Under the pieces are notes generated by a model. The model was given only the letters and a program-made list of their open reading frames with translations. It did not search any database and was not told the DNA's origin. From NCBI RefSeq assembly GCF_040954835.1, contig NC_090703.1, positions 16,567,444 to 16,631,443 on the forward strand: DNA of 64,000 nt, given 5' to 3'. This DNA comes from Lepisosteus oculatus (Eukaryota > Chordata > Actinopteri > Semionotiformes > Lepisosteidae). Shown in pieces: positions 15,001 to 30,000 of the stretch (its first letter is position 1; every line of letters begins with the position of its first letter). The translations under genes were made by a program, and so were the position numbers.

Positions 15001-18000
15001 AACTCTGGACAGTGGTGCCTTAAGTGTGAAAATTGTATATTCTCTCCATGTTTCTCTGGGTTTTGGTTGGGTGCTTAGGTTTATGCCCACTTCCAAAAAG
15101 GCATGCTGGCTAGGGTAGCTAGTGTCTATAAATCAACACTGTGCTTATGTAGTGTCCCTGCAATTGACTGGCATCCTGTCCAGGGTGTAGCCCTGCTTTG
15201 AGCCCTGTACTTTCATGATAAGTTCCACATTGTCATGACCCTTATCAGAAATAAACAGCTTTCTGTTTATAGGAGGAAGTTACAGAGAGCTTATAAAGCA
15301 CAGATCTTGAGCCAGCTGTCAATGAGTCCAACATTTGTTTTGAAAATCCGGAAAATAAGATTTCTATGATTTCCACCTAAGTCTATATGGGGAAATTTAT
15401 AGGGGCATAAACAATGACAGTTTTCAGAAAGAGAAAAATACACTACTTCATGTTACTTTGAACATTTATAATTTACAATGCACAAACTAATTTTTATTTT
15501 TATAGTTTAAGCAATATGTCTCAGTTGTTACAAAGATAACGTTCTTTCCATGTTTCCAAAGAGCCTTCAAACATTTGTCCATAGCAAACTACTATCAGTC
15601 TAAATTCTTAGTGAACCTTTTATTATCAAAAAGGACTTTTATAACCCTTCAATTCAGGAAATCAATAGCTCATGTAACACATTTCACACTATGTCAAAGA
15701 TAAATATTGAGTAAAAGACAAAAAAAGTTAAACCACATTGTTTTTTGAGTTATTTGTGACTTAATTGGCCATAAAAATAAGCAGACAGGCTGATGTATTG
15801 GGGTTTGAAATGGAGCTCATGGAAGGAGCCAAACTAATTGGAGCATCTGTATACCAGATTGCAGCTGTAGACTTATAATGTAAGAATGACCTCTCAGTTC
15901 TACTGGACTTACTCTGCATTGTAATACAAAGCAGGTGGGCAAGCCAAGTTGAAAGAATTTTAGACTCGCTCCTTTCTTTCTTGTGTGCCACAGAAACAAT
16001 AGCCAGACTGAAATCAAAAGATACAGCAAGAAACATTAACCAAAGGTTTCAATCATTTATGCCCAGGAAATAAAGCAGAGAATTAAAAGTCAAGGAGTTA
16101 ACAAACAATATCTGTGATATCTTTTAAAGCTTTTTAAACGATGCTATTACAGAATAAAGCATTAATGAAGTCATACTGTGCTTTCTGAATACATAGTAGT
16201 GTGTTAACTTCAGTGTTTTAAAATCAATTGAATGGAATCAGTTGTTTAAGAGTACTTTTTCTTGAAAAAGGACATTACAACTGGCTTTTATCTCTTTGTT
16301 TTACTGGAAAGCTGCATTTGTATTTAGCAATGGAGAAAGAAAGATAGATTTGCACTGTGCATCTTATAAGACTTGATGCTGTTCTGTTTTTTTACTTCTC
16401 ATCTTATCTGTGCATCTTGACAGTAAAGGTTGTAACTATTTTCCTTACAGAAGTTACCTGAAAACCAGTCAAACTATTTAACTATTTAACTAAACTTGCC
16501 AATCATTTCCTGTCTCAACCAAAAAAGACTCTATTAGCAGGAAAATGATCTATACAGAGGATCGTAACAGGTTTCCTTTCTCGAATCCACTAAAGCAAAC
16601 TATTAACTATTGGATTAGTGTAGCCAGTGTAGCTCAGTACTTTTCATTTTATTAATTAAAAAAATAAAAAAGAGTTAATTGATTACATATACTGTAAATG
16701 CAGAGATGAAGATATAAGAACTGCAAGCTTGCTAGCCAGCCATTTACTCATATATTAAGCATAATAACCACATATACTGTTTTGTTACTGAACACTTCTA
16801 ACAGAAGGCTGACTAATTGCTTATGTCTGCAATTTTATAGGTGCCTGTATATTAGGCAACATGGAAGCTTCCAGGCAGCTTGGGTAAATGTAACAGCCAA
16901 TTACAATCTGGCCAGGTGGTCCAGACCTTTTTGTGATGAAGCTGCCTGGAATGCCAGCAATCCAAGATTAAGTCCTGGTTGAGGATTACCCACCTAAACA
17001 CACACAGATAAATAGTGTGGCTCTGCATGTTTGATATGGACAAAAAGCGCCTGAACAGTGGGCATTATAATCTGCATAACCCTGTAATGATCCAGAGAGG
17101 CTTAATGCATATACTGTAAGTGGTTGATCACTAACTTGCACGAAAACATGGAGTTTCGTCAGATTGGTAACAATCTTGCTGGCCAACCTGGGTTCAATTC
17201 CTCTTGGATTCACTTGGATGAACTCACTTGGATGAAATCACTAGTACATAGTACTAGTAATGCAAATGTACAGTATCAGTGTTTGATCTCTCATAGCAAC
17301 AGCCTGCTATTTTAACCACACAGGGGAACTGGTCATTGTTGGACATGATTCTTTACATATTGACTTATGAAAAAGGTCCATATTCATTTAAAACAATCAG
17401 ATTGTTACCAACGTATCTACTATGTCTCTTTTTTTGCACAAGAGCCAGCACCTCCCTGCTTTTTGATGTTGGTGCATTCATGCAGTCCTAATTGAAAGAA
17501 AGGGAAACACAAAGGGGATCAAGCACAGCCAAGCACAGAGCAGCAGACATTTGTTATCAAAACTCTGATCCCTTTCCTTGCATTCACAATTTGTTCAGTG
17601 CAACATGATTAACAGAATTATATTCCACCTTTCAGACGGAAAAACATTAAAAGCATTCCCATCAATGAACTGTTGAACCTCTCCCTTTATGACGTGTGAC
17701 CAGACAGGAACTTTTTGACACTGCACTTCTGTTGAACACATTCATAGCCTAAGCAGTTTTATGTTCACTGACCTCATTAAATCCATTAATTCCAGGACAC
17801 AGCACACATTTATGAAAATAAAGGGTATAATGTGAATTTGTTCTGTTGGTAAAACACAGCATATTTGCCATGACCACAGTGTCAATGCCAAGCCAACTCC
17901 CTTCTGGAAAACCAAGGAGTTTTTTTTTTACAATATTATGTTTTGTTTAACAGCCTCAAAACAAAAGTTCCACTGCTTAAACATCTGAACTCTTTTACAG

Positions 18001-21000
18001 TCACATCAAGGAAAATTCAAGTCAAAGATTAAATTTGGAACACATTTCTGAATCATGATAAGCCCAACGAAATGGGTTTTGGATCTAAGACGGTTCTAAG
18101 TGTCTAAGACATTTCTCAAATCTCTTTTGAGACTTCTTCACAATTTCTGACTCTGCCACTGCCGATGGCACCTCAAATGGCAAGCTGCCAGCTGCTGTTT
18201 CTCATCACTGTGTGAAAACACATCACACAACAGAATCTTGTGTTTTAATGTTCAGCTAATAGCACAAACAAGCTGCAAAAATAAGCAGAAAACAGCTGAA
18301 AGAAATCTTGAATTCGTCCCACCAAGAGTCATGGGCATAAGCACCTTGAAACTGTTCAACATGTTGTTTTTTTCTTTTGTGTGAGATTTAACTTATGCAC
18401 AAAATGTGGAATACAGCACAGCCATCCTAATTCTTTACAAATGCCATCTGGTATGGATTAAATACCTTTCACCTCCAATAATTCCAGTATGGCAGTATAA
18501 ATAATGCTTCACTACTTATGCAAGGGGAGGCGATAATTATCATTCTGAGCAGTCTTATTCCTATTATAACAAAAAATGCATTGCAAACCCTTTAAACTAA
18601 ATAGAAATTACAAATTGGGGAGAGGGGGATGTCCGTATCAAGAATTTAATACAAATTTAAATACACAATGCAGAGCTGGGAATGTGTGTTCTATTTTTGT
18701 TGAACCTCTATGTATGATCTGCTTTAAGAAATGCAAGGTTTACCTTTCTGGCATTCATATACATCACAACAGTCTCCAGGGATTCCTCTCGCTTTCCTGA
18801 CCAACAGCTGCTGTTGCCCAGCAGGGCACTCCTGCTTCTGGCATGCCCGGAAATTACAGGTGCAGAGGGGTGGCACTGTCGGACAGCACCCGGCAGGGGG
18901 AGTGTAGCTCTTGGTGAGAGCGGAATCTTTGGGACAGTCTGGAATGGGATGACTTGGACAAGTGACTCCAGTGCATTTAAGCTGGGCTGTAAGAGGCAAA
19001 ACAATTGGATTAATGTCAGCCTGGTTGGTTAAAACAAGATACATAGAACAACAGGGAACAATGGCTTATAAAGTTCACTGCGTTCACTGCCCCACCTAGC
19101 TATCGCATTCTCGCTATAAAATGTGTTCTTACACACAGAGGTAATGGTCATGCCAAATATGAGCAGAGAAACCCAATGGTACCTTTGACAGAGCTTTATA
19201 TGTGCTGAATTAAAACCACTATAAAATATTATTTATCCAGAGTAAGCGGTTAATAATAATTCCTTGCATCGTACAGATTTAATACATTGCAAAGGATCCA
19301 AAAACACTTTATACAGTATACAGGTTGTGATTCACCCACTGTTATTTCATCCACGACTGAACATGCTTAACATCCGATATGCTTGATTCAGGTCAATACC
19401 AATACAATATATGTTTTATATATAGCTTTTTGATAAATATTTTTTTATTTTCACCTAATATACCAGATTTTATTTTTTCTATTCTCTTGCAGTAGCCAAG
19501 AAAATCATCCTGATATCCTTCTTAAGGGATGTTTGGTACTCTGGGGTGTACTTTGGAAGCAGTTCAGGAAAAAATGTGAAAGGGCTTTTCTATGGCTGTA
19601 TTGTATTGGTACAGTAGTTACCTCACAGATCCAGCTTTCAAAATCTTTAGTCAATGTTTATTTAACTATCACATAGCATTGAAATGTATACAATGCATTG
19701 GTCAAACTCCTGAGCATTGCAATTCCATGTCTTGTGTTATAGTTGTGAATGTAATTTTATATCTTATATACGGTAAAGTAATATGCATAGTTCAGTTAGG
19801 AATTAAGTAGTTTAAAGGTACCCATACAGATGTAGGTAATTGTAAGTAAGAGAACTGGAAAACCTGCTTACATCGGATCAAATCATAAATCTGATTTGAC
19901 TGCCATGAAATATGATAACACACTTTTTAATTACAGATTAGACAGATCTTTCCAGCAAAATGACCTATATTGTTTCTAAGGAAGGAAAGATGCAGCAGAG
20001 CATGAAGTATCTGAAAAAATGTAATGGCTAATGAGAATCACATGTTAATCTGTGTACAAGTAAATTACGTACAGTACATGTCATGATTTGGGAAAACTGT
20101 ATGTTTGGCCCAGATATATATATATATGTCTGGGATATAGTCATTTTCATTGATCTCACCACTGAGTGACATCTTATTTTCATTCCTTACACAAAAGTCA
20201 TACAATTTGAAAATGGCCATGAACTAACTCAATTCTAAAAAAAGAGCTAAAAATAATATTTTGGAAAACTGCTGCATCTTTATGAGAATAACATTCAGAC
20301 AATTCTGTATGTGTTTCAAGATAAATGCCACATTGTTACCCCTCCTGAATGGGAATATACACCTTACGTTGGAAGTCTACAGCTGAAAACTACTGCTGCA
20401 TTTTGCAATTTGTATTACAGTGATATTGAAAGAGCATTTTCATAGTAAAAAAAAATATATGAAATATAAAATGCTATTAAAATGTAGTTTAGTTAAATTT
20501 AGCCTGAAAAGATAAAAAATATCTTCTGGACAAACACATCCTGGATTTTTCATTTGAAGATGCACAGTGTCTTTGGCTTTAGGGAGTAAAAGTGTTCATC
20601 CCTGCAATTCCTGCAATATGATTCTAGAGGAGGATGTGTTACTCAGCTGTGACATTTGGATATCCGAAAGATGATCTGCATGAGTTTTTTAACAGATGAA
20701 TACAATTGGCAGTACAGCATGTTTAGATATGATTTTACATAGGACAAATATAGACTTTGTAAAACATTTTTTAATGTTCCAGCTTAAGAACAATAAGTAA
20801 GCTTATTTGCATGTTATTTTTTCAGGGTATTTTAATCTTTCACAGACGCTGCAGTGTAATTCTTTACAGTGTGAAGATAAATAAATGTAGCATAAGTAAA
20901 CATTCAATCTTTAAAAACATTATAAACATTGAGAATGTGTTTCTCTCTGGCAAAAAAAAACAGAAACAATTGCAAAACCTGTTTTGGATTGGAGTTATAA

Positions 21001-24000
21001 TTGCTTGAAAGTTGTTAACAAGAGCCATTTTTCTGAGTAAACTAAAGGTAGGATTTATTTTAATGAAACTGAAAACTAATGGCATTAGATTTTCAGAAAA
21101 ATACTCTCTTCATCAAAAACATTGGGGTAATTCACCTGGCTGAATAGAACAACAACTCATCCAACAGGGTTGTTGGAACCCCACAAAGAAACATGAGAGA
21201 TCCCATAAACTTTGTAAGTTTGCTATATAACAAAACTAAGGTAAATTAAACTATAGTTAGCGGACAAAATGTACAGTATAAGAAGAAAATGAAAGTTCAG
21301 AAGAAAGCTTTAGTAGCACTTCCATATCGAAGAGAGAGGGATCGTTTGGAAAGAGCTGCTCCGAGGAATAATAGTTGCATGAGGTTGAAGAAGGGGAATT
21401 AATAAAATCCATGTAAAAGATGCAGAATCCTTAATTGTGGAACATGGGAAGCATGCTTAATGATGACTGGGCTTGGATTTGATATAAAATTCATAACCTC
21501 AGATGAGCAGTGCTCAATGACTAAACGTGGCAATTGGGATTCTTTAATGCACAGTGAAGAGCTCTACCTTGATCTATGAAATGTCTGGAAACCATTTTTG
21601 TGCTGAATCTGGGTTAGTCAGCACTTTGAGGAGAGGTGTAGGAAACCAGTGACAAGTCATTCGTTGTCAATTTGTCAAAGAGTAATAGGTCAGAAGGGAT
21701 GGCTGTTTGAGATAAGAATAACTGGGAGTAGAAATAGGGAGTTTTGAAAGAACCGTTTGTGGTTTGTGGATTTAAAGTACTGAATATTCAGAAAGACTCT
21801 GGAGAACATATTTGTAATGCAGCACAAAGAGAGGAAGAGATACTGTACTGCAGTTCAAGAACCACAAAAGGTGTGGTTTCTGGTGCTGGAAAGGTTTTAA
21901 AACATTTGTGAAAAGGGCGGATTGAATAGCAGACATATTGAATATAGGAGTTTGTATATTAAAAATTGAATACAGATAGAAACCCAAGTGAGATGGGAAG
22001 GTTAAGTATATGCAGAAATTTAGAACACCTTTGTTTATCATGTGTACAACAGAAATAGGGGAGCACAGAATTACAGTCATAGCATGTGCAATACATTTAT
22101 ATTGTGCAATACGACTTTTTTTGTGTACTGTTCTGTCCTGTTTTGTTCTTTGTGTGTTCTGGACTGTGAGTAACTCTTCTTAGTGCACTTCTCACTGTAC
22201 TGATAGTATTGTATGTATTGTATTATTATTGTATTATTCCTTACATTGTTGCTGTGTTGTCTGTGTTAAACTGCTGTTGCACTGCAATTTCCCTCACGGG
22301 ATTAATAAAGTATCTACAGTATCTATCTGCTGCCTTGCAGTGCTGGGGCCCTAGGTTGAATTCCTGGGCTGCTAACTGCCTGGAGTTTGTATGTTCTCCC
22401 CGTGTTCACATTGGGTTTCCTCCAGGCGCTCTGCTTTCCTCCCTCTTTCCAAAGACATACTGATACAGTAGGTTAATTGGTCCTGGTGTGAGTGTATGTG
22501 TGTTTGTGTCTGTCTGTGCCCTGCAATGGATTGGTTTCCTATCCAGAGTCTATCCAGCCTTGTGCCTGTTGCTTGCTTGGATAAGCTCCTACTCCACCTT
22601 GACCCTGCTTTGGATAAAGCGGTTAGAAAATGTATGGATAAATGGACAACAGATATAGAACTGAGTGGATGAGGACAGATTTGACTCCAAGAGGAACTTC
22701 TTAGAAAACTGACGATGACAGAAGGGTACAGTTTTCAAAATGTTACAGAGGAATCCAAGAAGATTCATTTGGCAGGAAGTGGCAAACAATTCGCCTCACA
22801 GCCTCAAACAGCTGTGCATTTGGGATCTATGTTAAGATTGTGGTGTAGAGGTGTTCCAAGGTCAGGCAGCCTGCAAAGTCAAGAAGATGTGCAATAGTGT
22901 ACCCAGAGGCAGAGCTTAAGTGACTGAGGAAGTCTGAAAGCTCATGTTGAGTAAGAATGGAAGAAAGTGGTGAGAATTGTCTAAAGGAAGCCAAGACTGG
23001 CTTGTCACAAAGAGGGGCGAATGGTTAGAATTTAGGATGATCCCTTAAAACCCAAAGAAGAGAAACTGCCTGAGGTTTCTCAAGTTGAAAGAGCTCTAGC
23101 TGCAGAGGCATCTATGTGAGGAAGTCAACTGTGAGATGAAGGAAGATCCCCCAGAGGGCTCCTGAAAGTGTAGAAACAGCTATGGGCTGGCACAACATTT
23201 GAAAGTAAGACACAATGTGAAATAATACCTGAGGTGCCTGAGGTTTAAGCTTGATAGGCATAAGTTTGAGGTCAGTAGAGAAGATGATTGTTATAAGTCA
23301 AGCATTTTGTTTTTGGTGTTTTGATGTGATGTATGGTGATCAATGTACCTGTAGTGCATAAGACAGTGAATCTACTTACAGTATTTTGGCCATTGTGTTT
23401 GGAAATAGATGTAGACCCTAAATGAAAAGTTTTCAAAGCAATCTCTTCCTTAAAATTTACATATTAAACCATTCATATCTAGTTTTAAAGTTGTGGAAGT
23501 GCAAATATACATCATAATTCCCAGAGGTACAAATATAATAATATCAAATATTATTACGTATGCTGCCAGCATCTTATTAATTCATAACTGAGAACAGGAC
23601 CATAAGGAGCTGAAGCATAAACACACACTAAAATCATTGTATTAATGAAAGGAACTGCATGAAGTACTGTACTGTAAACAGCAAAAAACACCACATGAAA
23701 TAATACTTCCTCCAAATCACCAAAGGGGATCTATGAACTATATTTTTCCAAGCAGAGAACAAACTGATGCAAATATAGAAAAACAAGTCATATTCTGTTA
23801 CTTTGTTCTGTGCTGGCATGCTGAACATATTTCCTACAGCAATGGATATTACCCAATATTACTGATCTTTAAAGGCTTTCTTATGGCTTCCGCCTAGTTT
23901 TGCCAATTTACAGCAGTAAAATTCACAGACTTTCTCTCAGTCAATTAAGATATCCAATTTAATTATAAGTACTGACATGTTTATCCTTCAATAAACACAG

Positions 24001-27000
24001 CTGCCTTCTGAAACGGCAACAATTTGTTTGTCAACATTTCTTAATACTCTCTTCCCTTTAATTTGTTTTCATATAATGCCCCCTGTAATCTTCCTAACAT
24101 ACTTCACAGACAGAACTGCTCCAATTATACCTACATGCTGTACCACTTATCGATATTAATATGAGATTATGCTTTGCTGAGGACATTAATCAGGAGCTGT
24201 ACATACAGTAACTCAGTTCACTTGTTGATACATCTAACTATGCCTGGTCAGAGAGTTTCTTTGGTGAGATGAAGGTCAGACAAATTGTGTTCCTGAGCTT
24301 TAGGAAATTAAGACTCAAAAATATTTGTGGGTCTAGGTCACATGTATCAATCTAATGATGAAAAGACTTTCATGCTCCATAAATTTGGGATGAATGCTTA
24401 AGGAATTCATAATGGCCTCTAACACTCAGACACTAAAGTAAACTGTAGAAAAAAAGATTTGCAACCATCCTTGAACATGAAGCATATTTGTTCTGACGTT
24501 TGTAAAAGTAGACCTTTGAATGTCCTACATGATTTTGCTAGATCACTATTTACTTTTAAGAACTCTTGAGCATCACATGAAGGGGCAAAACAAACACAAC
24601 TTAACATTTGCTCTTGGTGACCAAAGCCAAGGTGTACACAGAAAATAACACACCACACCTGAAGAAGGATCATTGTGGTTTTCCTTTCAGTTTTTCTGCA
24701 TTGAATTAACCTTTACTTGTTCCTTCACAAAAAATAATTTAATTCCACTATCTTTTTTGGGTGGGGGTTTAATCTCTGTGTTATTCGTATTTGTTTGAAG
24801 CAATCATCTTACTACGAAACATTGCCAAGTACTTGAAGGCAAACACTAAATGCATTTTCTTTACTGGATTCCTTCTCATCTGTATTTTCTAAACACCCTA
24901 AAAGATGAAGATAGTGATTAATGTTAGAGAGAACAGTACATGTCCAGAAGGGCTATAGTTAAGCTGAATATTCCATTAGTTAGATGACACTATATCCTGC
25001 CTTGGGCACTCTGGAATAAAAAGAAAACAGATATCTTGGAGGAAATCCAATGCAAGACAACTCTTCTTATTCATAAGAAAAAGACTAGAGTTAGAAGGGA
25101 ATATTATTAGCACAGGAACAATATCTAAATAACATTTGGTCATTGGTAGGGTACTGTACAGTATGTACTCAAAGACAGAACTAAGTACACAACTAGGATA
25201 GAAATTATACACAAAAATATAGGACTAGGGTTAAAGATAGCTTGATTCAAATTGCACTCAATTAATGTCAGATACGCAAAGGATCTGTTTTTGTTTTTCT
25301 TACAATAGTGGCCAATATGTCCATATGATCACCTTATTTGCTTATAGTTTGCTTCCTCAAGACACAGCAGAAAAGAGTAAATAATATTTAACACAATAAT
25401 AACATACTGTATAACAATAACATAACATCTAGTATATGCCAGTTTTCCAATATGACATACTATATTGTCATGTAAAACGTGATTGGGATAGTAACTGAAT
25501 GAAATCTCATTTGCAGGTCTAAGCACCAACACTAGTGATATTTGGCATCTACTCTTTTCACTTTTAGTAAAAGTGTCTTCCAGTTTTGATTCTTCATAAG
25601 GTGACCATGTTCAACACACTTTTCAGATTTTCAGAACACACTGAAAATAAAAAAAACAATTTAAACAAAAAATGATTTCAGTTACATGTAAATTATTCCA
25701 TCAGGAAACTAATCTAAAGCTAAAGACCCCTGCATATAACAATTTATTTTTTAAAGCTTTGTATCATCCTTCAGCGAAAAATAAAAGCAGCTGTGTTGAA
25801 TAAAAATAATTAAATTCTACTATATTTTAGTTCTACTACAGTACATTAATACACACAGTAAATGAAAATAATAAACAAAGATCTTTACAATTTGCATAGC
25901 TATTAATTGACAAACCTATACATTGCTGGAAGATCATGAAAAAAATATCTGACATTGGATATATTTTTGATATATTATCAGTTTCTAATGTATAGATTGG
26001 AGGAGAACTTAAGAAAATACTTATTTAATACAAGTAAAGCTACAAATTCAAGAATTTAGTTTCAAACAACGTTTAACATGGGTGGCCCAATTAAGATTAT
26101 TTCCCAGAAGAGATAATTACCACCACACAATAAATAGAAAATTGGCAAGAATGAAAAATGCTTGGATGAATTCTGTGTTTAACATATTTCAATATGCTTA
26201 TGTGTACTTAAGTAGAGACACAAACAGCAATTATTTAGTCAGTGGTCACAAGAGCAAATTCTGGATCACAATGGTTACTGTTCTTAACCAGGCCCACACT
26301 AACATCAACAGCAAAAAAAGCACAAAGAACCAATTCTGCATGGTTGATAAATTTCAGCTGCAGAATGCAGTGAATGTCTTCTCTCTGGAAAAGTGAAATA
26401 CTACCGAAAAACCTAGCAACGTCTCATACCGTGAACTATCCTATTGAAAGGCCTTCCTGAATGTAGACACCATCAGCTGTGTGGTAAATCCTAGAAATAG
26501 CAGAGGATAGAAACTGAAAGGCCATGCTTAACCTGAAACCAGGATAAGGAAATTGAGTTTATTACCACAGAAAGAACTATTATAAATAATGCACATTTCT
26601 GTCTTCTCAGAAGCTCATTCATAACAGAAACACACCCCCTTTGTAAATGTGTGCTTTTCTTACAGGGCATAAGGACGGCAGTCTTTCTCAGCCCAGTCGT
26701 TCTCCTGAAGGCAGAGGAGGTTGTGTTGACAGCGCGAGTTTACTCACGGAAAATCAGTGCACAATGTGGGTTCTGTTCACTGACTGACTTTGGAATCAAG
26801 TCAGCAGAGAACAAAGCAGTCTTAGAGCAGCTACCCTCTGTGGTTTTTGGTAAGTCCTCAGGTTTTATATGGTTAGTACGCAAAGGGGACAACAGACCCA
26901 TTTCTCACGTATGCCGTATAAATTTGGATTTGTGCCACTGGCAGTTCAGAAAATTCAGCATTGTTCAGTATGTTAACATGGAGCCCATAAAGCTGCATTC

Positions 27001-30000
27001 AGAACAAGCTGGGCCCACAGGAAGAGAAATGGTAAAAATAAATATTAAGACCTACAAGCTTGCCAAATATCACTCGTTCTATGGCAACAACTGGACACTG
27101 CTAATAAAACTAAGCCCCGCACAGTCATTCCTTGAGCTGCTGTCTTGTCTTTTCCTGATAGGTTATGTCAAATATCTACTGTAAGAACCTTAGGTACTGT
27201 ATATGACCCTAGTATGTTATGAAAATATGAACTCCCATGTCACTCCAAAACACTCCCATGTCCCGCCACTGTCGGATTTCCTACATTATGAGATTACGCA
27301 AGCAAGAGTGGCTGAATAAGATCAATGGAGTGATTAACTGTCACTAACAATAAAAGAGAGCATGAATATTTCACTGTGGAATCAACTTGCTTGATTTACC
27401 AAGAATAGTTGACTCTGTGTTACAGGGGTTTTATATTTTGAAGTGCGAAGGAGTTCGGAGAGCATATGTGGAACTTTTAGGTCCCAGAAAAAGAGATCCA
27501 GTCATTATTGTCATCATTTGTTTGTCATAATTTGATTGTTTTACTTACAGTAGATTCTACTTCACAAGAATGATTGCCTACACTAATGTACAAAGTTTAT
27601 CCACTTTGTGTATGTGAAATTATCGACATGCCAGTTATGTTTTTGATCCTCACTCAAAATCTCGCCTCAGTTGTACCACAGTCTCCTGTACATAAGCAAA
27701 TATAATACACTTGCTGTTTGAACTCAATCAGATTGGACCAAAAAATACTACCCATGGAAAAGACAGATTTTAAAACTAAAAAAGAGGTTATATTTAAGAA
27801 GACAGACACATATAAATGCGCACCCTGGCCTCGCAGTATGTGGTACACTCCCTGGAGTTTAGAAAAAGAAAGAGTATTTTATACTACTGCTGAATTCCCA
27901 AACAGGAATTTGGATTACATAATCATTCTGGTGTGTGGCCAGCATTTTCTTATTGTAGACTAGACTAACTAACCCTGTTGATAGGATCTCTGATTTTGGC
28001 TGTCGAGAGAAAAAAAAATATCTTTAGTTACCTTGGAGTTATTTATAAAGGATAAGACAACAATCTGACCTAATGTCTTTGGGAGGCATTTTTTTTTGCT
28101 TTCATGTTTCCACAGTTGTGTTTCAATTTTCACACAATGAAGCTGGAAGTAGTATTTAGAGGCCTGATCCAAAACAAATATGAGCATAAAAGAATAGTAC
28201 AATTGCCAAGGTAGAACAGTACAGGTCCTAGAAACGTATCAACTTTCTCCAACACTCAACTGGAAGAGGATTCTGAGATCAAAACTCAAATATAGCAGAC
28301 GTTCACACTGTGTTCTAATTTTGAAATGCACCTCCATGAGTTAGGGAGATAACGTGCAAATCCCACTCTATACATACCTTATTAAGCAATATCAACAACA
28401 ACAAAAACATGCCTCCATAGATTTTTAGCACCCTCTTGTGGCTGCCTCAGTGTACCTGCGGCCTCCAGGAAACATTTGTTCCACAGCTGCTCTTTGACAT
28501 AACCTACCACTCTACTCCACCCTACAGTGGGGACAATCACCCGATGTGAGGCAATGTGAAGCGAAGAGAGCATTGGCATTTCCGTGCCGTGTATCAGCCC
28601 TCTGAGCACCCCAATGTAAGGTGACCTGTGTAAATTTGATGGTAGACCTACAGTACATAATGATACGGCATGGTACGATGGTATATAATGGTTTCCTGCC
28701 AGAGAGATCAATGTGGTCTGACTCTGCTTTAGGGATCTATTATTCCTTTGTAAGATCCGAGGTGGAAAGATACTAGATTACTACGTGTCTGAAGTACATT
28801 TTAGGTAAACAATCCAATCCAAAAGACATTGCATTTGGACAGTTTGTTCAGCCAGTGAATGTTACTCCCATGTGCCATCAAGAAAAGCGATCAACACAGC
28901 TGAACTTTCACATTCCTTAACTGCTTTGAGCTCAAGCATTGTTTTAACCTATTCCTAAAATACAGCTCATTTAACAAATGGTAGGGTTTACATACAGTAT
29001 ACATCTACCTTGGGAAGTTTGACTTGCTTCACAATGTAAGTCCTCTTGACACAAAACTAAACACATCAGTCTTCTTTTCAACAAAGAAAATCAGTTTGTT
29101 CTTCTGTTTGTCACTGAAACCAAGTCCTGTTTGTATTGAGTCAGCAACTTACAGAGAGAAAATACAACAGTGAGGGATCTTTTCCTAAATGTTCCCCAAA
29201 ACGTGATGTGGGGAGTAAGAACATTACACTATTACCTAGTCAAAATTGTAGAACACAATTTCTTGGTTGTACATCATGCACTGTCTTGATCTTGTGCCAT
29301 ATATTCTTATACCAGTGGGGTCATCTTGCTTAGTCCGTATTCAAGGATGATATGGACGTTGTTGTTTGACTCCTCCAATCATTCATGAGCAATATTTAAA
29401 ATATGAGAGGTCCTCCCATATAATAATTTAATAAGAAAAAAATGATGTGAACCTGATAGAGAATAACAAGTAACATCAGAGATGCTAATCATAACCTTCT
29501 TGGCTTGCAAAGTTATTGCATGGCAAAAAACCCTCCTGTTGAACCTTCCTCCCACACCATCCATCTATAGATATAGCACCTACTTATGTAGTGTCTGCAT
29601 GTGCAATTTGCCCAGCCAACACATTCATAGGTAGGAAACAGAAGTGGTACCATAATCAATAATGGTTTCTGTGGGTATCCTGATTCACAAAATGATCAGC
29701 ACTAGCTAATATTGTGTGTTTGTCATGCCTCAAAGTACATTGAGATATAATCCACTATAACAAGTATATACGTGTATTCTCATGCTCCCATAGAAAGAGA
29801 CCCAACAAGACTCATCTAGGAATTTAGTTTAGGAATTTAGGAAGCCTTTATTGTGGTTTTGGAGACAACTGCTGACCTTTCTATAGTTTTTTCTTTTCCT
29901 AAATGTTCCAAAACAAAAGGTAAAGAATCAAATTCCTTTACTGGTGTCTGAGGCACCAATAGCTGCTCCCTCTTCACCACCCTCCCAATATATGCTAAGA

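Noticed and set aside
28382-28711. A 109-codon minus-strand open frame in intron 2 as a missing CRIM1 repeat
   Set aside because: It lacks the CC...C-x-C cysteine pattern of the repeats and has no suitable splice borders.
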